Part shown: positions 63,801-64,000 of the stretch, piece by piece
How the letters are laid out: each line of letters begins with the position of its first letter
Numbering within the stretch: position 1 is the first letter of the stretch
Origin: Salisapilia sapeloensis
Lineage: Eukaryota > Oomycota > Peronosporomycetes > Peronosporales > Salisapiliaceae
Length of the DNA stretch: 64,000 nucleotides
Assembly (NCBI GenBank): GCA_023334545.1
Contig: JAADVB010000049.1
Span: forward strand, 28,092-92,091
Direction of reading: 5' to 3'
The notes under the pieces: model-generated
The model's database searches: none
Told to the model about the DNA's origin: nothing
The model's input: only the letters and a program-made list of their open reading frames with translations
Position numbers and translations under genes: made by a program

Positions 63801-64000
63801 ATGGGAGCTGGATCGAGTACGACCAGCGCTTCCACAGACCACGATGATGAATTGCAAGTCAATGGTACCTCTATACTTCCACTTGAACGTTCCTGGCAAT
63901 ACTGATAGACGAGAGAGTAGAGCTACATGTGAATACAGCCGACCAAAATGCTGTCAAGAGCATGCTCGATGACGCTGTGATCGATTATTTCAGAGATAAC
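63801..64000 (+). CDS. 5' end of a putatively N-myristoylated protein (partial)
   Basis: Exon 1 63801..63888 and the start of exon 2 at 63939, running off the window; the 50-nt GT-AG intron restores a frame (DQNAVKSMLDDAVIDYF) that otherwise stops. The N-terminus MGAGSSTTS fits the N-myristoylation consensus (Gly2, small residue at 5, Ser at 6), suggesting membrane or axoneme attachment. Only about 50 residues are visible, so no family can be given. Confidence 0.5.

Noticed and set aside
1-64000. tRNA genes, rRNA, CRISPR arrays, intact transposons with terminal repeats
   Set aside because: Looked for B-box-like GGTTCGA motifs with paired arms, rDNA-like conserved blocks, regular direct repeats and TIRs; none could be supported by eye.

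Overview
The window is nuclear DNA from a eukaryote with a compact, gene-dense genome, most likely an oomycete (stramenopile). Evidence: short GT-AG introns (about 37-70 nt, a few 90-215 nt), head-to-head genes separated by less than 150 bp, a START-FYVE zinc-finger gene, a proline dehydrogenase carrying an EF-hand, a lineage-type Myb-like factor with an MRISKK motif, and 16-nt Inr+FPR style core promoters upstream of several genes (best at 15171-15186 and 45298-45313). I cannot name the species. All gene models were joined by hand from splice signals, reading phase and family patterns; exon coordinates are given per gene.

Layout, left to right. 0-5 kb: tail of an unknown gene, MATE transporter, mitochondrial proline dehydrogenase, then a cryptic multi-exon Rad1-like stretch. 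5-16 kb: MULE-transposase-derived protein (catalytically dead), EDC4/Ge-1, molybdopterin-binding/FLAD1-like protein, URI prefoldin fused to TPRs, DNA primase small subunit, RPS8. 16-23 kb: chorismate synthase, YTH reader, membrane PDI-like thioredoxin, PX-GOLD-coiled-coil protein, KIX/MED15-like protein. 23-32 kb: membrane-anchored EF-hand PPP phosphatase, a securin-like KEN/D-box protein, a small mS37-like protein, M16 insulinase/nardilysin. 31-38 kb: NUDCD1-like, RPAP3, Cgi121/TPRKB, transketolase. 38-46.5 kb: two coiled-coil proteins and a Myb-like factor. 46.8-54 kb: TMEM208/SND2, Bub2-like TBC GAP, a CAP-Gly-IQ-PPP-EF-hand phosphatase, START-FYVE protein. 54-64 kb: two Myb/SANT proteins in a divergent pair (one telobox/TRF-like), PX-AGC (SGK3-like) kinase, importin alpha, E2F, and the 5' end of a putatively myristoylated protein.

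Functional themes. Many genes serve cell cycle and genome maintenance (primase, Rad1-like, securin-like, Bub2-like, E2F, TRF-like). Two members of the R2TP/prefoldin-like Hsp90 co-chaperone system (URI, RPAP3) lie about 22 kb apart. Calcium signalling is prominent, with two unusual EF-hand PPP phosphatases. No CRISPR, rRNA or recognisable tRNA genes and no intact transposon were seen. The most novel items are the securin candidate (26262-27037), the CAP-Gly phosphatase fusion (49586-52617), the URI-TPR fusion (11552-13412) and the cryptic Rad1-like stretch (4009-5045).
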